A stretch of DNA of 64,000 nucleotides from Combretum micranthum (GCA_024138025.1 JAMXBD010002786.1:62001-126000); one strand, 5' to 3'. Counted from the first letter of the stretch, positions 10,641 through 22,642 are shown. Translations and numbers: made by a program. Notes: generated by a model from the sequence alone, not told the origin.

Positions 10641-13151
10641 GGGGTTTGTGCGTAAACCCCAGTTTTCTAAGCCCTAAACCTTAAGCCGGAAAGTCTACCG
10701 GAGATCTTAAGTCAACCGTCATGAGTAAAACCCTCCAGTTAGATCTTGCAAACCCGAGTTCGTAAATCGAGGAGTTGAAAAATAATTAAAGTGTTTAGAA
10801 TAGTCCGTAATAATATTTGATTTATTAAAAATATCAGATTGGTTTATTTTCGGCTTATTTCGAACCCGTTTAGATACTGCTTTGGAAAGCGTGTCCCGAG
10901 GCTCGAAAAATTAAAAATATATCTTTAATATTTTTAGACTCGTATTTTTATAAGGATTTCAAAAATATCAAGTTTATAATTTTTCGGATTTTAAAAATAT
11001 CAGTTATAGCTCATATAAGCTTATTTTACTCTTACCGGTAACTTAATTGTTAAATTTCTAAAAATAATTTATTTGAATATTTTATTTAAATCATAAAAAT
11101 TCTGCCACTAAATAAAAATATTTTTCTTAATTTATTTTATATATTTTCTTAGTCAAAAAGCCACTTTATCAACCCATACCTTAAGTAACATCTATTATCA
11201 TTACTACACATTATTATGTCTTCTTTTGCTTTTTCTTACACTCCCTTTCCCAAAATTGTAGCTGACCATCCCCAAAATTTAGCCACTTTTCCTTATTTTT
11301 AATTATTTATTTGATATTTTAAAGTCTCATTTAGTTAGTAAAAGGGGGCAACTTGTTACACTTTCAAAAATACAAGTTAAAATCAAACTACACACACCCT
11401 ACACCACCCAAAAAATCACGCCAGCCCCCTCCCCTTGTGCAGCTGCATGTTTTATTTTTTTTATCAATTATTGAACACACTTTCCATTCTATTTAAACAT
11501 CTCATTCCTTCCCTCTTTCACCTTTACAAACCCTTCATTTTTCCTCTCTCTTTTCCCTTTCTTTTCTCTTCTTCTTGCTTGTCTTCTTAATAAACAAGCT
11601 GCCCCCATTTCCATTTCACACTCCCCAATATTTTCTTGCAAATATTTAAGGTAATCATCCTCTTTTAGCTCTCATAAGATGTCATAGGATGATAATATGG
11701 ATGTTTCATGCATCAAAGGACATTCCACAAGCTTCAAAAGCTATGGATGATGATGCCAAGAATTGAAACACTCCTCTAGATGATGATCTCTTTTGTTCTT
11801 AGTATTGTTGTTATATTGAAGGCTTGTTTATTCTTCTTGTTTATGTGATAACTTGTAGATCTAGAGTTTTACCAAGCTTTAGTTATGTTTATGTGTAGAT
11901 CTAGAAGTTTAAGGCCTACTACTAAGTTTTTCTTATGTTTTCATGGTTGTATTTTGAGTAGATCTTAGATTCAAGTTGGAATGAAAAAGTAAAATTCGTA
12001 ACTTGTCAAGGCACCATGTTAAAAACCACCTTCCAAGCCTTAAAATGGAAGTTTTTGTTAAGAAAATGAAGGGTTGATATCAAGACTTCATCTTACAAGA
12101 ATCAAAGTTGATTTTCAAAGTTTATTTTCAAAAACAAAATTTTCATTTTCGGATCAAGACAAGAACCTAAAATAAAAACATGTTTTCTAACTCAAAAATG
12201 AGGATTTTGTTCAAGAAATGAAGGGTTCTTAAGATATAATATGTAATGGGTTATTTTTCATGAGTTTTGATGAATTTTCTCAAGAGATATTTTCAAAATA
12301 AATTTATGAAAATTCGGATCTAGACCAAGAACCATTTTTGGAACCCATCATTCAACTTTAAAATGAAGATTTAGACAAAAATATTAAGGGCTCTTGGTAT
12401 AGATATCCTAAGGAATGAATTTTCATAAGTTTAAATGAGTTTTCCTAAAAGGTATTGCTTAAATCAATTGTTTTGTACAAGACAAAATTTAGGTCTTGTC
12501 TTCATTGTAAACTTCAAAGAGGAAATTCGTAATTATGGGGAGACCAGTTTTTAAAACCTTCTTTTAGATCTCAAAACAAGTATTTTATATTGAAAATGGA
12601 ATGCTTTGATGATATATAATATAGGAAAAATTATTTTCATTGAACTAAGTAAGTTTTAGTAAAGGAATTACTCAAAACAAGACAATGAGTTTTGACTTGT
12701 AAATTTCGGTTTTATGAAAATGGATTCTTAGAAGTTTCATTTGAACTTTATGTTTGGTATTAGATAAGTGTGTAATCTCTTAATTTTTTTTTTTGATAAT
12801 CTCCTTGCAAGTTTAGGACTAGAATAAGTTGGTCTAAGTAGTTAAATAGAGTAGATATGGCAATTTTTCACAAAGGCTCAAATCTTGGATTTTCGCAACC
12901 CTACTGTACAGTATGTTTCCGACCCTTAAATGACCTTAAATGTTTGAATTAACTTTGGAAATAGATAGCTCTTTTGAAGTAGGTATAAATCGGTATATTA
13001 TAAGCTAAATTCGAGTTAAAATGAGTTAGATATGACCTTTTTAAGTTAAGGATTCAACCTAAGCGGAAATTGACGAACTTAGTAAATAAAATTGTTAAGT
13101 TTAATAGAACTTCATAAGAGATACTCATTGAGGGTATTCTTTGTATTTAAG

Positions 13152-13220
13152 GTGAATTGGAGGACGGGTTACCACTTCCCGAGGACTATTACGACTGGTG
13201 GATTTTCACTACATGGATAA
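13152..13220 (+). other. mini-exon-like block in copy A
   Basis: 69 bases bordered by AG on the left and GTGAG on the right. One frame reads LPLPEDYYDWW and stays open through the block. The equivalent blocks in B, C and D end the peptide at a stop right after YYD or YFD. Expression is not shown. Confidence 0.45.
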
Positions 13221-13561
13221 GTGAGTTCATTTCTCAATTAATTATGCTCTTGGATGTGCTTGTAGTAGTAGTGGCATTAGACTTAGGAAAAGATAAAATT
13301 TTGATTGAATGGTGATCTAAACTTGCATGAATGAACGATAAGTATATCGAGCTAAGCTTTGTTGCAATAATCTTGTATGAGCTAGTATAGATTTGGAATG
13401 TCTGAAATTTGTATGGTCACTTTTAAATTATTTAATTAATATACTATGATTATATGAATAAATTGTACATGCATATCACGTAGTGAGTCTCATATCATTG
13501 TCGAGTATGCCTTTGGTGGGACAAAGGTGTATTTGGGAGGCAGCGGGTCTTTAATGAAGGG

Positions 13562-13745
13562 ACTAGGGTTGCATGACTTATGGACCACCCCATTCAAATA
13601 ATGAAACTATGGTTGCATGACTTATGGACCAACATTAAAAATTATGGTTTCATGTCTTATGGACCACCCCACTTAAGATTGGGACTATGGTTGCATGTCT
13701 TATGGACCAACATTGGAACTGTAGTTGCATGACTTATGAACTACC
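13562..13745 (+). repeat. minisatellite private to copy A
   Basis: Five imperfect units of about 36-43 bp sharing TATGGTTGCATGACTTATGG, starting near 13562, 13605, 13642, 13683 and 13719. It lies just before the conserved anchor of the family. Confidence 0.85.
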
Positions 13746-14503
13746 CCAAACCCCGAATGGAGGGCGTAAATTCATTCACTTATGACTACCTGAAAGTCAT
13801 ATGTTTGCTTGCTCATTTGCTTGTGCATTCATATGGTTGTTGAATTATAACTTGCTTGTATAGATATTTTAGCTTAATCGAGTATGTTACTTGGAAAATG
13901 AATCTCACTAAGCAATTAGCTTATACCCAATAGTTTTTGTTGCAGTGTTCCTATTTTTGGATGTTCCGAGAGGACACTTCGTGCAGGTTTACTACATTGG
14001 ATTAAAGAGCTTTTGAGGAAGTCGGGACCTAGTATAGGCTGGACTTCTAGGAAAATCTCTTTGATGTAAATTCAGATATGTGTAATTGGAGCTAAACGAT
14101 GTAGACTCCTATTATTTTGGCGGGTGTATGCCCCCTTGGCTTTTGTAAAGTTTAACAATTTATCTTGTTGTGATTTATATTCTTAATGCTATGTATGCTT
14201 TCTTAATACTACTCGAATCAAAGTGTGATCCTAAATGTTGTGTGAGTACACCTTACACATGATATGTAAACTCATGGGATGACTAAGGTTGTCATACTTA
14301 AGTTTAAATATCGGGTGTAGTGGACTGTCGCGTTTAGGGTACCCTTTGGGGCGTGACAGGGGGTGGTGGGGGGTGGGGTTGGTGAATTGGTTTTCCAAAA
14401 TGAAAATTTAATCTTTTCAAAAACTTAACCAAATTCACAAACTTAGTTAATCAAATTAAAATGGCTTTTTAAACTCACTTGAAAACAATAAACTTAATAA
14501 ACA

Positions 14504-14579
14504 AAAGTTTATTTCACAATTCGGATGAAAAAGATTGAAAAAAAGTTTATTTCACAATTCGGATGAAAAAGATTGAAAA
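14504..14579 (+). repeat. 38 bp tandem duplication in the copia 3' LTR
   Basis: Two adjacent copies of a unit containing TTATTTCACAATTCGGATGA. The 5' LTR has the unit once (near 22815), so it arose after insertion. Confidence 0.85.
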
Positions 14580-16019
14580 ATGATCACTGTTCGTTAAACA
14601 AAGATAAGAGTAAAACTTCCAGTTTTAGTCTCTGATTTAGTTTCTGAATCTAAATTGCAGCTCATACAAACAATAAGATATACACGAAATTTAGAGAGAT
14701 AAGAGAGAAGAGAGTGCAAAGTTGATTTATAGAGGTTTCGCCTCGAGTGTCAGTCCTCTCTTCCAGCACCAAGCCGGGGTTCAGTATTCCACACTGGTAT
14801 GTTCCACTATCCAACAAATCAATAAGTTACAAGTTATCTTTTCCCAAAACACTTGGCTACAAATGCACTCAGCTTGATCCTCCTAGGTTCCTTCAAGCTA
14901 TAATCAAACTATTGAGCCTACTTATAACTCACAAACTCACTCGAAGAATAATCACAAATCAATTTGAGGAAATAAGTAAAATATCCTCTAATTTCAGTAC
15001 AATGAAAAGTGTAAATGACAGTATTTGCTTGAGGAAAATATTGATAACTCTTTAATGCTCGATTGTTTTTTTTTACGTAAGGAGTATCTATATTTCTTCT
15101 GAGCTTGTACTAGTTTATTTATGCCTCTTCAACGGCTAGAAAAGGATTAGATCCTGATATTTTGCAGATAATTCGGATAGGATGTTGTTCATCTCTCTCT
15201 TCCAACGATAACAACTTTGGATAAAGATGAATTCCTTTTATCTAATTGGTTTTGATATTGAGCTTGAAATTCAGATATGATCTTCTGATGGATTTTCTTC
15301 AAACGTTAAAATCCAAATTGGCTTTGTTGTAGATAATCTTTAAAAGATGATCTGATCACATCGTTCTTGATATGAAGAAAATATCCCACGAAAATAGTAG
15401 CTTCATTAATCTGATATTGATTCATTCAAATTTGAATTTTCTTGATCTTGGATAAACTCGTCCTTGATGAATATCACATTCAGATTCTCTTCTTATTTCA
15501 TAATGTCACGAAATTATAAATATGTCTAAAAATGAACCTTGAATTTCCTGTCGTGATACTTCAATTCCTATCAAAAATCATCAATTAATCCTTAATTAAT
15601 ATAACCTTAAATCCCCTTGGATAATTGAACCAACTTTATGGAACATAATTGAATGCATTTTCTAAATACATTCACTTTGATGCTGGGTCTTCAAAATTAT
15701 GAATTAATTTGGAAATCATTCGTTATTCATATTTATGATCGTGATCTTACATACTTCAAGTCCTTGAAAATTGCTCTTTGAATTGCCTTTTGATTGATAT
15801 ACAAGTCTTGTAAATAATTGAATTGCCTTCTTAATTACTTTCTAACTACTCACTCTTTCTTGAAAAACTCTCATAATACTTTTTGAAATACTTTCTGAGT
15901 TGTATCTTTTTGTCAACATTGTTATAAAACTTTTGCTCATGCTGCACACTTAATGGATTTATTAGTAAACACTTAACTCTTTTTGTTATCATCAAAATCA
16001 TCATTGAGAGAAACTAACA

Positions 16020-16033
16020 CTATCCCCTTTTTT
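16020..16033 (-). other. polypurine tract of the copia element
   Basis: Minus strand reads AAAAAAGGGGATAG directly before the 3' LTR start TGTTAG. This is the classic form and place of a plus-strand primer. Confidence 0.88.
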
Positions 16034-16409
16034 GATGATAACAAAATCCATATAAACAAAATATTAAAATCCAATCACGAATATCCATCCATTCTATTCA
16101 TATATTTTGTTTACTTTTCTCCCCCTTTTTGCTAGCATCAGATAATTATAATAATATGAACATTAGCAGTAAAAACAATATTATCGAATATCAACACATA
16201 AAAACATTAAATGTCGAGAATAGTTCAAAAGTAATGCTAACAGTCCAAACAAAATAAGCAGTCCACATAATTAATAGTTCACAAAACAAAACACTAATAG
16301 ACAACATGAAATTCAATCTCTCTTAAACTCTATGAATTTAACAGATTTTCTAGCTTTCATTTTTCTGTGTTGTGGAATTGTTGTGTGAAGAGGAGGTTGG
16401 ACAACTTGT

Positions 16410-17123
16410 TGTTATTAAAGAATGTTCAAAACAGAAAGAAGTGTTCCAATTTGTTCAGGGTTCAATGGTGGTGGAATGGATGTTGTGGGATCAACATAAG
16501 GAGCAAGTGGCAGGTTCTCTGAAGCATGAGAGAAAACAGGTTGGTCGTCAACTACTTGTTCTTCAGGAGCAACACTACGCTCACAAGAAATACTCTCTTT
16601 CCCACCAACAGCAGGTTCCTTCTCACTAGTAGGTTCCTTCTCAGCTTGAGTAACAGGGAAATCATCGGATGGCTTTACTGGTGATGGAGGAGAGTGATGA
16701 AAAAATTCATCAAAACCAGGTTCAAAATAAGGAGCTTGTGAACCTTGAGCTGATTGCTTGTATTTGTTAAAGACATCTAGAATAGAATCTGTTAATTCCT
16801 TGCGAAAACTAGCAACTGTCTTTTCAAATATCTCATTTAAATCAGATTCAAAACCAGATTTTGAAGTCTCTCTAGGTGGCTTAAGGGTATTGAATCACTG
16901 TATGAATCACTCTCTTCTTAAACTCCCTAACCTTCCTTAATTTCAAACTTTCCACTAGTCCTAATCTTATACTTTTTCTTTTGTTTTTCAGACATTTCTT
17001 CTTTCCCAGCTCATCTAGAAGGTAATTCTTCAGACGCATCACCTTCTTCATCTTCCTTGAATCACTCTCTGCCTTAAGTACTAACTTCCCCTTCAAAACA
17101 AAAAAGATTTCAAAACCCATCAT
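16410..17123 (-). pseudogene. 3' ORF (env-like position) of the copia element, broken
   Basis: Between the end of RNase H and the polypurine tract. On the minus strand an open frame without its own Met runs from about 16900 to 16411. It contains KPPRETSKSGFESDLNEIF, an acidic and proline-rich middle (FFHHSPPSPVKP) and ends NPEQIGTLLSVLNIL before two stops. A basic stretch in another frame (16881-17123, MKKVMRLKNYLLDEL) precedes it, implying a frameshift near 16890. SIRE-type elements carry an extra ORF at this place, sometimes called env-like; I see no clear membrane segment or signal peptide, so an envelope role is not supported. Confidence 0.55.
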
Positions 17124-17129
17124 GATTTA

Positions 17130-17463
17130 AGATGAAACCTCTTGTTCCTATGAAATCTTGCAAACCATTACTAATGAAGGAACCACACGAGAAGTACGAT
17201 AAAAAATTATGCATGATAAAGAAAAGGAATCGAATACTAAGGAAGAAAGCATTGAAAAGGTGATTTCAAAGGGAATTTCAGAACCACTTTTTGAGTCAGA
17301 AGTTGACTCAGAGGGTTCAAAGAATGACGCAAAGAAGAGTTCAAAGAAAGATTCTAAGAAGGATGCAAAAAAGGAAAAGGAAAAACAAAAGAAAAAGGGC
17401 AGACGGTTATCAAGATGTGGAAAGGCACGAGATTTTATGTTTATTAATTCTTATTTTATTTAA
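17130..17463 (+). pseudogene. Lys/Glu-rich coding-like fragment on the strand opposite to the copia ORFs
   Basis: A plus-strand frame (84 residues from the Met at 17209, open through the whole stretch) encodes a highly charged peptide: KEKESNTKEESIEK, then SKNDAKKSSKKDSKKD-like KK repeats and KEKEKQKKKGRR. Upstream, across a stop, the same strand reads ITNEGTTREVR. It lies where the N-terminal part of the copia 3' ORF would be expected, but on the other strand. It may be an inverted piece of that ORF or simply low-complexity sequence. No function assigned. Confidence 0.35.
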
Positions 17464-17615
17464 TTTGTATTGAATAAAGCACATTGCTCATTTTCTATAA
17501 AAGAGGCGCCATTTACATTTCTTATTAAAGACAAATGCATGAATATAGATAAATTCAAAATGAACAACAAATACCTGTATAAAAATGAATAACAGATACA
17601 TGTATTCAAAATGAG

Positions 17616-18794
17616 TTAAAAAGGAATACACATGCCTATTTCATTTCTTAAGAATTCAAATCTATTTTTGTCTATTGGTTTGGTGAATATATCAGCATAT
17701 TGAAGATCTGTTGAAAGAAAATCAATATTAATGTCTCCATTTGCTACATGATCCCTAATAAAATGATGCCTAATTTCTATGTGTTTCGATCTAGAGTGAT
17801 GCACAAGATTTTTTGTTAAAGTAATTGCACTTGTGTTATCACACTTAATAGAAACAATTTTATAATTCAATCCATAATCTTGTAATTGTTGTTTGATCCA
17901 AAGAATTTGTGCACAACAATTTCCAATTGAAACATATTCATCTTCAGCTGTTGATAGAGCAACTAAATTCTATTTCTTTGAAGACCAAGAAATCAATTTA
18001 TCTCCTAAGAATTGACAAGTACCAGAAGTATTTTTTTTATCAATTTTGCATCCTGCATAATCAGCATCTGAGTACCCAATTAATTCAAAATTTTGGTTTT
18101 TAGGATACCAGATTCCCAATTTTGCAGTACATGTAATATACTTGAAAATTCTTTTTACAGCTTTTAGATGTGTTTCAGTTGGATTACTTTGAAATCTTGC
18201 ACACATGCACACAGAAAACAGAATATCTGGTCTAGATGCAGTCAAATATAAAAGAGAACTAATTAAACTTCTATATAATTTTTCATTTACTTTCTTAGTT
18301 TGAGAATCAAGATCTAACCTGACAGATGAGCTCATTGGTGTAGCAACTTCTTTTGAATTCTCAAATCCAAACTTTTTCAAGATTTGTTTGGTATACTTCT
18401 CTTGATGAATGAAAATTCCATCTTTTGATTGTTTGATTTGTAAACCCAAAAAGAAGTTTAATTCACCCATCATGGACATTTCAAACTCATCCTGCATAAG
18501 CTTTGCAAACTCTTGACAATATTGTTCATTAGTTGATCCAAATATTATCTCATCAACATATATTTGTACAACTAAGATATCATCATTATAATGATTTATA
18601 AACAAGGTTGTGTCAATCACACCTCTTTGATATCCACTTGAGATGAAATATTCACTGAGTCTCTCATACCCGGCTCTTGGTACTTGTTTCAGTCCATACA
18701 AACCTTTTCTTAACTTAAAAAACATAATCAGGCTTAACTGTATCCTCAAATCTAGGTGGTTGTTCAACATACACTTCCTTTTTAATATAACCAT
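17616..18794 (-). pseudogene. copia reverse transcriptase and RNase H
   Basis: One reading frame with a single internal TAG near 17970. The RT part shows LRKGLYGLKQVPRAGYERL, the active-site block QIYVDEIIFGST, where copia RTs have YVDD, and FFLGLQIKQ. It continues into RNase H with YSDADYAGCKIDKKNTSG, then past the TAG with CDNTSAITLTKN, HHSRSKHIEIRHHFIRD and YADIFTKPIDKNRF. The second Asp of YVDD is Glu (GAG), which should abolish polymerisation. The N-terminal RT part lies at 18795-19520 with frame breaks. Ends about 1.6 kb before the 3' LTR. Confidence 0.93.
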
Positions 18795-19001
18795 TCAAAA
18801 ATGCACCTTTTACATCCATTTGAAACAATTTAAAATCTTTATAATGTGCATAAGCTACCAACAGTCTTATAGCTTCTAATCTAGCAACTAGTGCATAAGT
18901 TTCATCATAGTCTATTCCTTCTTCTTTTGAATATCCTTTAGCATAAGCCTTGCTTTATTTCTAACAATCTTACTATTTTCATCTAATTTATTCTTAAAGA
19001 C

Positions 19002-19520
19002 CTATTTAGTACCTATGATAGATTTATCTTTAGATCTAGGAACCAAATTCCAAACATTATTTCTTTTAAATTGATTTAGTTCTTTATGCATAGCATTGAT
19101 CCAATTATTATCATTTAAGGCTTCTTCTATATTACTAGGTTCTATTTCAAACAACATAGCAAAATGATTTTCAATATCTTGTAACTTAGATCTAGTTCTT
19201 GTTCCATATTCTATATTACCAATAATTTGACTAGGGGGATGTGATGATTTATATTTCCATGCTTTTGAACTTTCAGGATAATCATTTCTTAATTCTAAAT
19301 TACCTTCTGCTCTAGTTTCTGCCTTATCAGATTTTATTTTTTCATCTAATTTGCTTTCTACTTTACTTTCTGCCTTGTCAACTTCTTGTATTTTATAAGA
19401 TTTGTATTTTGATTTTGTTTCTGATACAGTAGAGTTTGGTTCATTATGTTCATTTGCAGGCAAAAACACATCATCATTCACTTCATCAAGAAAACGCACA
19501 TTTATAGATTCTTCAACCAC
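19002..19520 (-). pseudogene. copia integrase-RT linker and RT N-terminus
   Basis: 172 residues. A long charged linker (KAESKVESKLDEKIKSD, followed by YGTRTRSKLQDIENHFAML) leads into the RT opening: EPSNIEEALNDNNWINAMHK, ELNQFKRNNVWNLVPR and KDKSIIGTK. This is the usual start of copia RT. The fragment shares its frame with 17616-18794, but the 200 bases between them carry stops and a frameshift. Confidence 0.85.
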
Positions 19521-19570
19521 TTTTGTTGATTTATTAAAAACACGATATGATTTACTATTTAGTGAATATC

Positions 19571-20365
19571 CTAAAAAGATTGTCTCATTGATCTTTCATC
19601 AAACTTTCCAAGATTATTTGCATTCTTTTTTACAAAACATGTACATCCAAACACATGAAAATATGAAATAGATGATCTTCTATCACGAAATAATTCATAG
19701 GATGTTTTTGTAGTATTAGGTCGAATATATACTCTATTCATTACGTAACAAGCAGTTGCTACTGCCTCAACCCAAAAATATTCAACTATTTTACTTTCAT
19801 TTAACATAGAACGAGTCATTCCTTGTATTGTTCTATTCTTTCTTTAACTACTCCATTTTGTTGAGGTGTATAGGGTGCTGAAAAATTATGATTTATTCCA
19901 TATTCTTCACAAAAGGATATAAAAAGAGAATTGTCAAATTCTTTTCCATGATCGATACTGAAGCAACCCTTTTTCATTTTGAATTTGTTTAGCAAACTTT
20001 TGAAACATATCAAACGTATCAGATTTATGTTTTAAGAAGAACACCCATGTGTATCTTGAAAAATCATCAACGATGACAAGTCCATATTTATTTCCTCCTA
20101 AACTTAATGTTCTAGTAGGTCCAAACAAATCAAGATGTAAAACCTCAAAAAGTCTTTTTGTAGAAATCTGATTTTTACTTTTATGAGAAATTGAAACCAT
20201 TTTGTTCTTTAAACAAGTTGTACATTTCACATCATGCTTTAAACTAATTTTAGGCAAACCAACAACTAGATTCCTTTTAGAAAGCTTTTCTAATTGATTA
20301 AAGTTCACATGACCAAGCTTTTTATGCCACATATGTATGTTGTCATTCATAGTCAAAAAGAACAT
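19571..20365 (-). pseudogene. copia integrase
   Basis: Three overlapping pieces in two frames. The 5' piece (19934-20365) has the pre-integrase zinc motif (MWHKKLGHVNF with two His, CTTCLKNK with two Cys) and the first catalytic Asp in VLHLDLFGPTRT, then YGLVIVDDFSRYTWVFFL. The middle piece (19816-20013) has the second Asp in IDHGKEFDN and the Glu in APYTPQQNGVVKERIEQ. The last piece (19571-19819) continues with MLNESKIVEYFWVEAVATAC and the C-terminal region. Frameshifts near 20000 and 19818 inactivate it. Confidence 0.92.
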
Positions 20366-20482
20366 TTTACATTCATATCAGATGGTGTGATTAGATATAT
20401 GTTTCTTTTTTCTAAATCCTTCAAACAACTTCACTCCATCAGCATTATGTGCAAAACACTTGTTTTTCTCAAAAGTCATCTT

Positions 20483-20749
20483 CTAGCCTTTGTCACATAA
20501 TTGACTTATTCTTAAGAGATTATGTTTTAATCCTTTTACTAAAGAAACATTTTCAATTAAATATGGAGGATGACCTATAGTACCTGTTCCAATTATCTTA
20601 CCGCGACTATCATCTCCAAACCTTACATATCCTTTTTCTGTCCACATAATGCTAGTGAACAAGGAAGCATCATCGGTCATATGACTTGAACGTCCACTTT
20701 CCAAGTACCAAGTTCCCTTTATCTTAGTTCCTTGTTCCTGCAATTTCAT
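20483..20749 (-). pseudogene. copia aspartic protease (active-site Asp replaced)
   Basis: 88 residues. The block GTWYLESGRSSHMTDDASLF matches the copia protease start, but the catalytic Asp of the D-S-G triad is Glu (GAA) here. Downstream VRFGDDSRGKIIGTGTI and NVSLVKGLKHNLLRISQLCDKG are typical of the family. The protease would cleave the polyprotein; with this substitution it is probably inactive. Same frame as Gag and the first integrase piece, with stops between. Confidence 0.9.
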
Positions 20750-21265
20750 AGAAAAAGGTGATCAAACCTTTTTAGAAACCCAAACAAACTTGGGTCCTTG
20801 ATAAGTCAAGCTCGTTCTATTTTTTTTTTTTAACTTGATGTGTACTAAGCTTGTTTCTTTTGTAAAAACAATATTTTTCTATATGACTAACTTTATTGCA
20901 AAAGAAACATGCATAGGAATGTGTATGATACCTCTTATTTACCTAGTGATGATAATTTCTCCTTGGATACTCATTATTATATTCATACTTGTAGGTTCTA
21001 TCATACCTTCTGATTGGGTAATTTTGTTGAGAATACATTATGAAAGAGCCTCTGCTTTCATTATTTATATTCTTTTTAATAGGAGGTTTAGCAGATTTTT
21101 CAATCATAGGTTCGTTTGCCTTAACAAACATAGTGTTTTTATATTTGCTGAACTCTCATCACCATATCCAAGTCCATGTTTAATGAAAACTGGTCTTTGG
21201 CTACCAATTAGCATTTTTAATTTTTCTTCACTTTCATTAAACTTATTGAATGTATTTTTAATTTC

Positions 21266-22606
21266 TCATGATAAAACATCCACTATTCCCTTTAAATCCT
21301 TGATTTCATTTTTCAAAACACCATTTTCTTTTCTCCAAGTATTAGATTTGACATATAATTTTTCATTTTCATTTTTCAAAATATTATTCTCATCAACAAG
21401 TAATCTATTTGTTTGACTTAAAACGTCTTTCTCATTCTTTAAAGCCTTGTTTTCTTCATCCAACTTGGAAATTTTCGAATCAGCCTTGTTAAGGGCTTTT
21501 GGGAACTTTTTCATTTCAGAATGCATTTCATTTTCAATCATCTCAGTTTCAGATTCGGAGTTTACCTCGGATGTAGCCATTAAACACAAATTGGCTTCTC
21601 CTTCATCTTTACTGCTAGCTTCTGAATCAGCTTCTTATTCGTCCAATTCACTCCAAGTTGCCATCATTGCTCGACTTTTCTTTTTGAACTTCTTCATCTT
21701 CTTGATCAGAATTGGGCACTCGTATTTAATATGCCCTAGCTTCTTACATTCATAACATACAATCTCCTTCTTCTCTTTCTTTTCCTCTTTGTCTTTATAG
21801 CATTTTTCTACGTCAAATTTGTTCAATTTATTGAAGTTTTTGAACTTTTTACCTTTGTTCATCTTCATAAATTTGCTGAATTTTCTTGCCAACATGTTGA
21901 AGCTCTCATTGTCATCATCCTCATCAGAATCGGATTCAATAATTTTCTTAGCTTTGAACACTATTGCTTTGGAATTACTTTTGGGTTCCTCTGTTGAATT
22001 AAGGTGAGATTCATACGCCATCAATTTTTCCCTCAACTGACTGAGTGTCAGCTTATTCAAGTCTTGGGCTTCTTTGATTGTGGTTTTTTTGGCGTCCCAT
22101 GACTTTGGTAAGATTCGAAGTATCTTCCTAACAAGATCTGAATCATCCAATTTCTTTCTAAGAGAGGTTAGCTCGTTAGTAATAGCAGTACATCGATTAA
22201 AGACGTCCTTAATTTTCTCATCAGATTTGATTTTAAACAATTCATCAAGTTGAATTAAGGCGTTGATTTTGGTTTCCTTAATTGTATTAGTACCTCCATA
22301 AGTGTTAGACAATGTATCCCAAATTTCTTTTGCAGTTTCACAATATGAAATTGAGTAAAATTCGGATGGAGCTATTGTAGTAAGTAAGAGATTCTTAGTC
22401 TTATTGTTCTTCTCTATAAGCTTTAGCTCAGCATCAGTAAATCCAGCTTCATCAGTCATTGTCACTTGAGTATCACCAAATCCTAATACCTACCAAGAAC
22501 CATAGTCATTAGCTTTAATGTAAGTACTTATGTGCATTTTCCAATATAAATAATTTGTGCCATCAAAATAAGGAGCTCTGTTAATAGCAATGTTATTTTC
22601 AACCAT
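21266..22606 (-). pseudogene. copia Gag with zinc knuckle and coiled-coil tail
   Basis: One frame from an ATG at 22604-22606 with two internal stops: TAG at 22490-22492 and a stop at 21635-21637. The N-terminus (RAPYFDGTNYLYWK) and the body (EFYSISYCETAKEIWDTLSN; RKILRILPKSW) are a UBN2/copia Gag. A CCHC knuckle, CYECKKLGHIKYEC, lies 14-27 residues after a basic stretch. After the second stop comes CLMATSEVNSESE and a coiled-coil of about 100 residues rich in Lys/Glu/Asn/Leu (21266-21589), characteristic of long SIRE-type Gags. The Met at 22465 is internal; the true start is upstream. A plus-strand frame at 20835-21416 is antisense to this region. Confidence 0.9.
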
Positions 22607-22642
22607 TTTTGAAAAGATCACTCAATTTAAATAAATAAGCAC

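Larger units (their letters stand above)
10647..14358 (+). mobile_element. solo LTR, copy A (family A-D)
   Basis: Begins TGTGCGTAAACCCC and ends TACCCTTTGGGGCGTGACA (14358), the end shared with copies B, C and D. About 3.7 kb with no internal domain, primer-binding site or terminal direct repeat, hence a solo LTR left by recombination between two LTRs. In order it has a C-rich stretch (near 11428), TATA-like TATTTAAA (11490-11497), donor-like AG|GTAATC (11650/11651), a block with GAAATAGATAGCTCTTTT (near 12959), a mini-exon-like block (13152-13220), a private tandem array (13562-13745), the anchor CCGAATGGAGGGCGTAAAT (near 13753), and acceptor-like TTGCAG (to 13945). Its target duplication is obscured by flanking G runs, so the start is uncertain by about 7 bases. 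Confidence 0.85.
10555..16019 (-). repeat. 3' LTR of the copia element, split by solo LTR A
   Basis: Starts TGTTGATCCCAAAAAGATAACC (first 20 bases from 10555) and ends AACTAACA at 16019; the body at 14364-16019 aligns with 22686-24207 and 27962-28075. Insertion A entered about 25 bases from this edge, in or next to a G run. An internal 38 bp tandem duplication (14504-14579) is absent from the other LTR, and the other LTR has about 45 extra bases near 22900-22945. The pair is clearly more diverged than the gypsy LTR pair. Confidence 0.9.

Noticed and set aside
20835..21416. 193-codon plus-strand open frame
   Set aside because: It is antisense to the copia Gag/protease region, is very Phe/Ile/Ser-rich from A-rich antisense codons, and has no recognisable domain.
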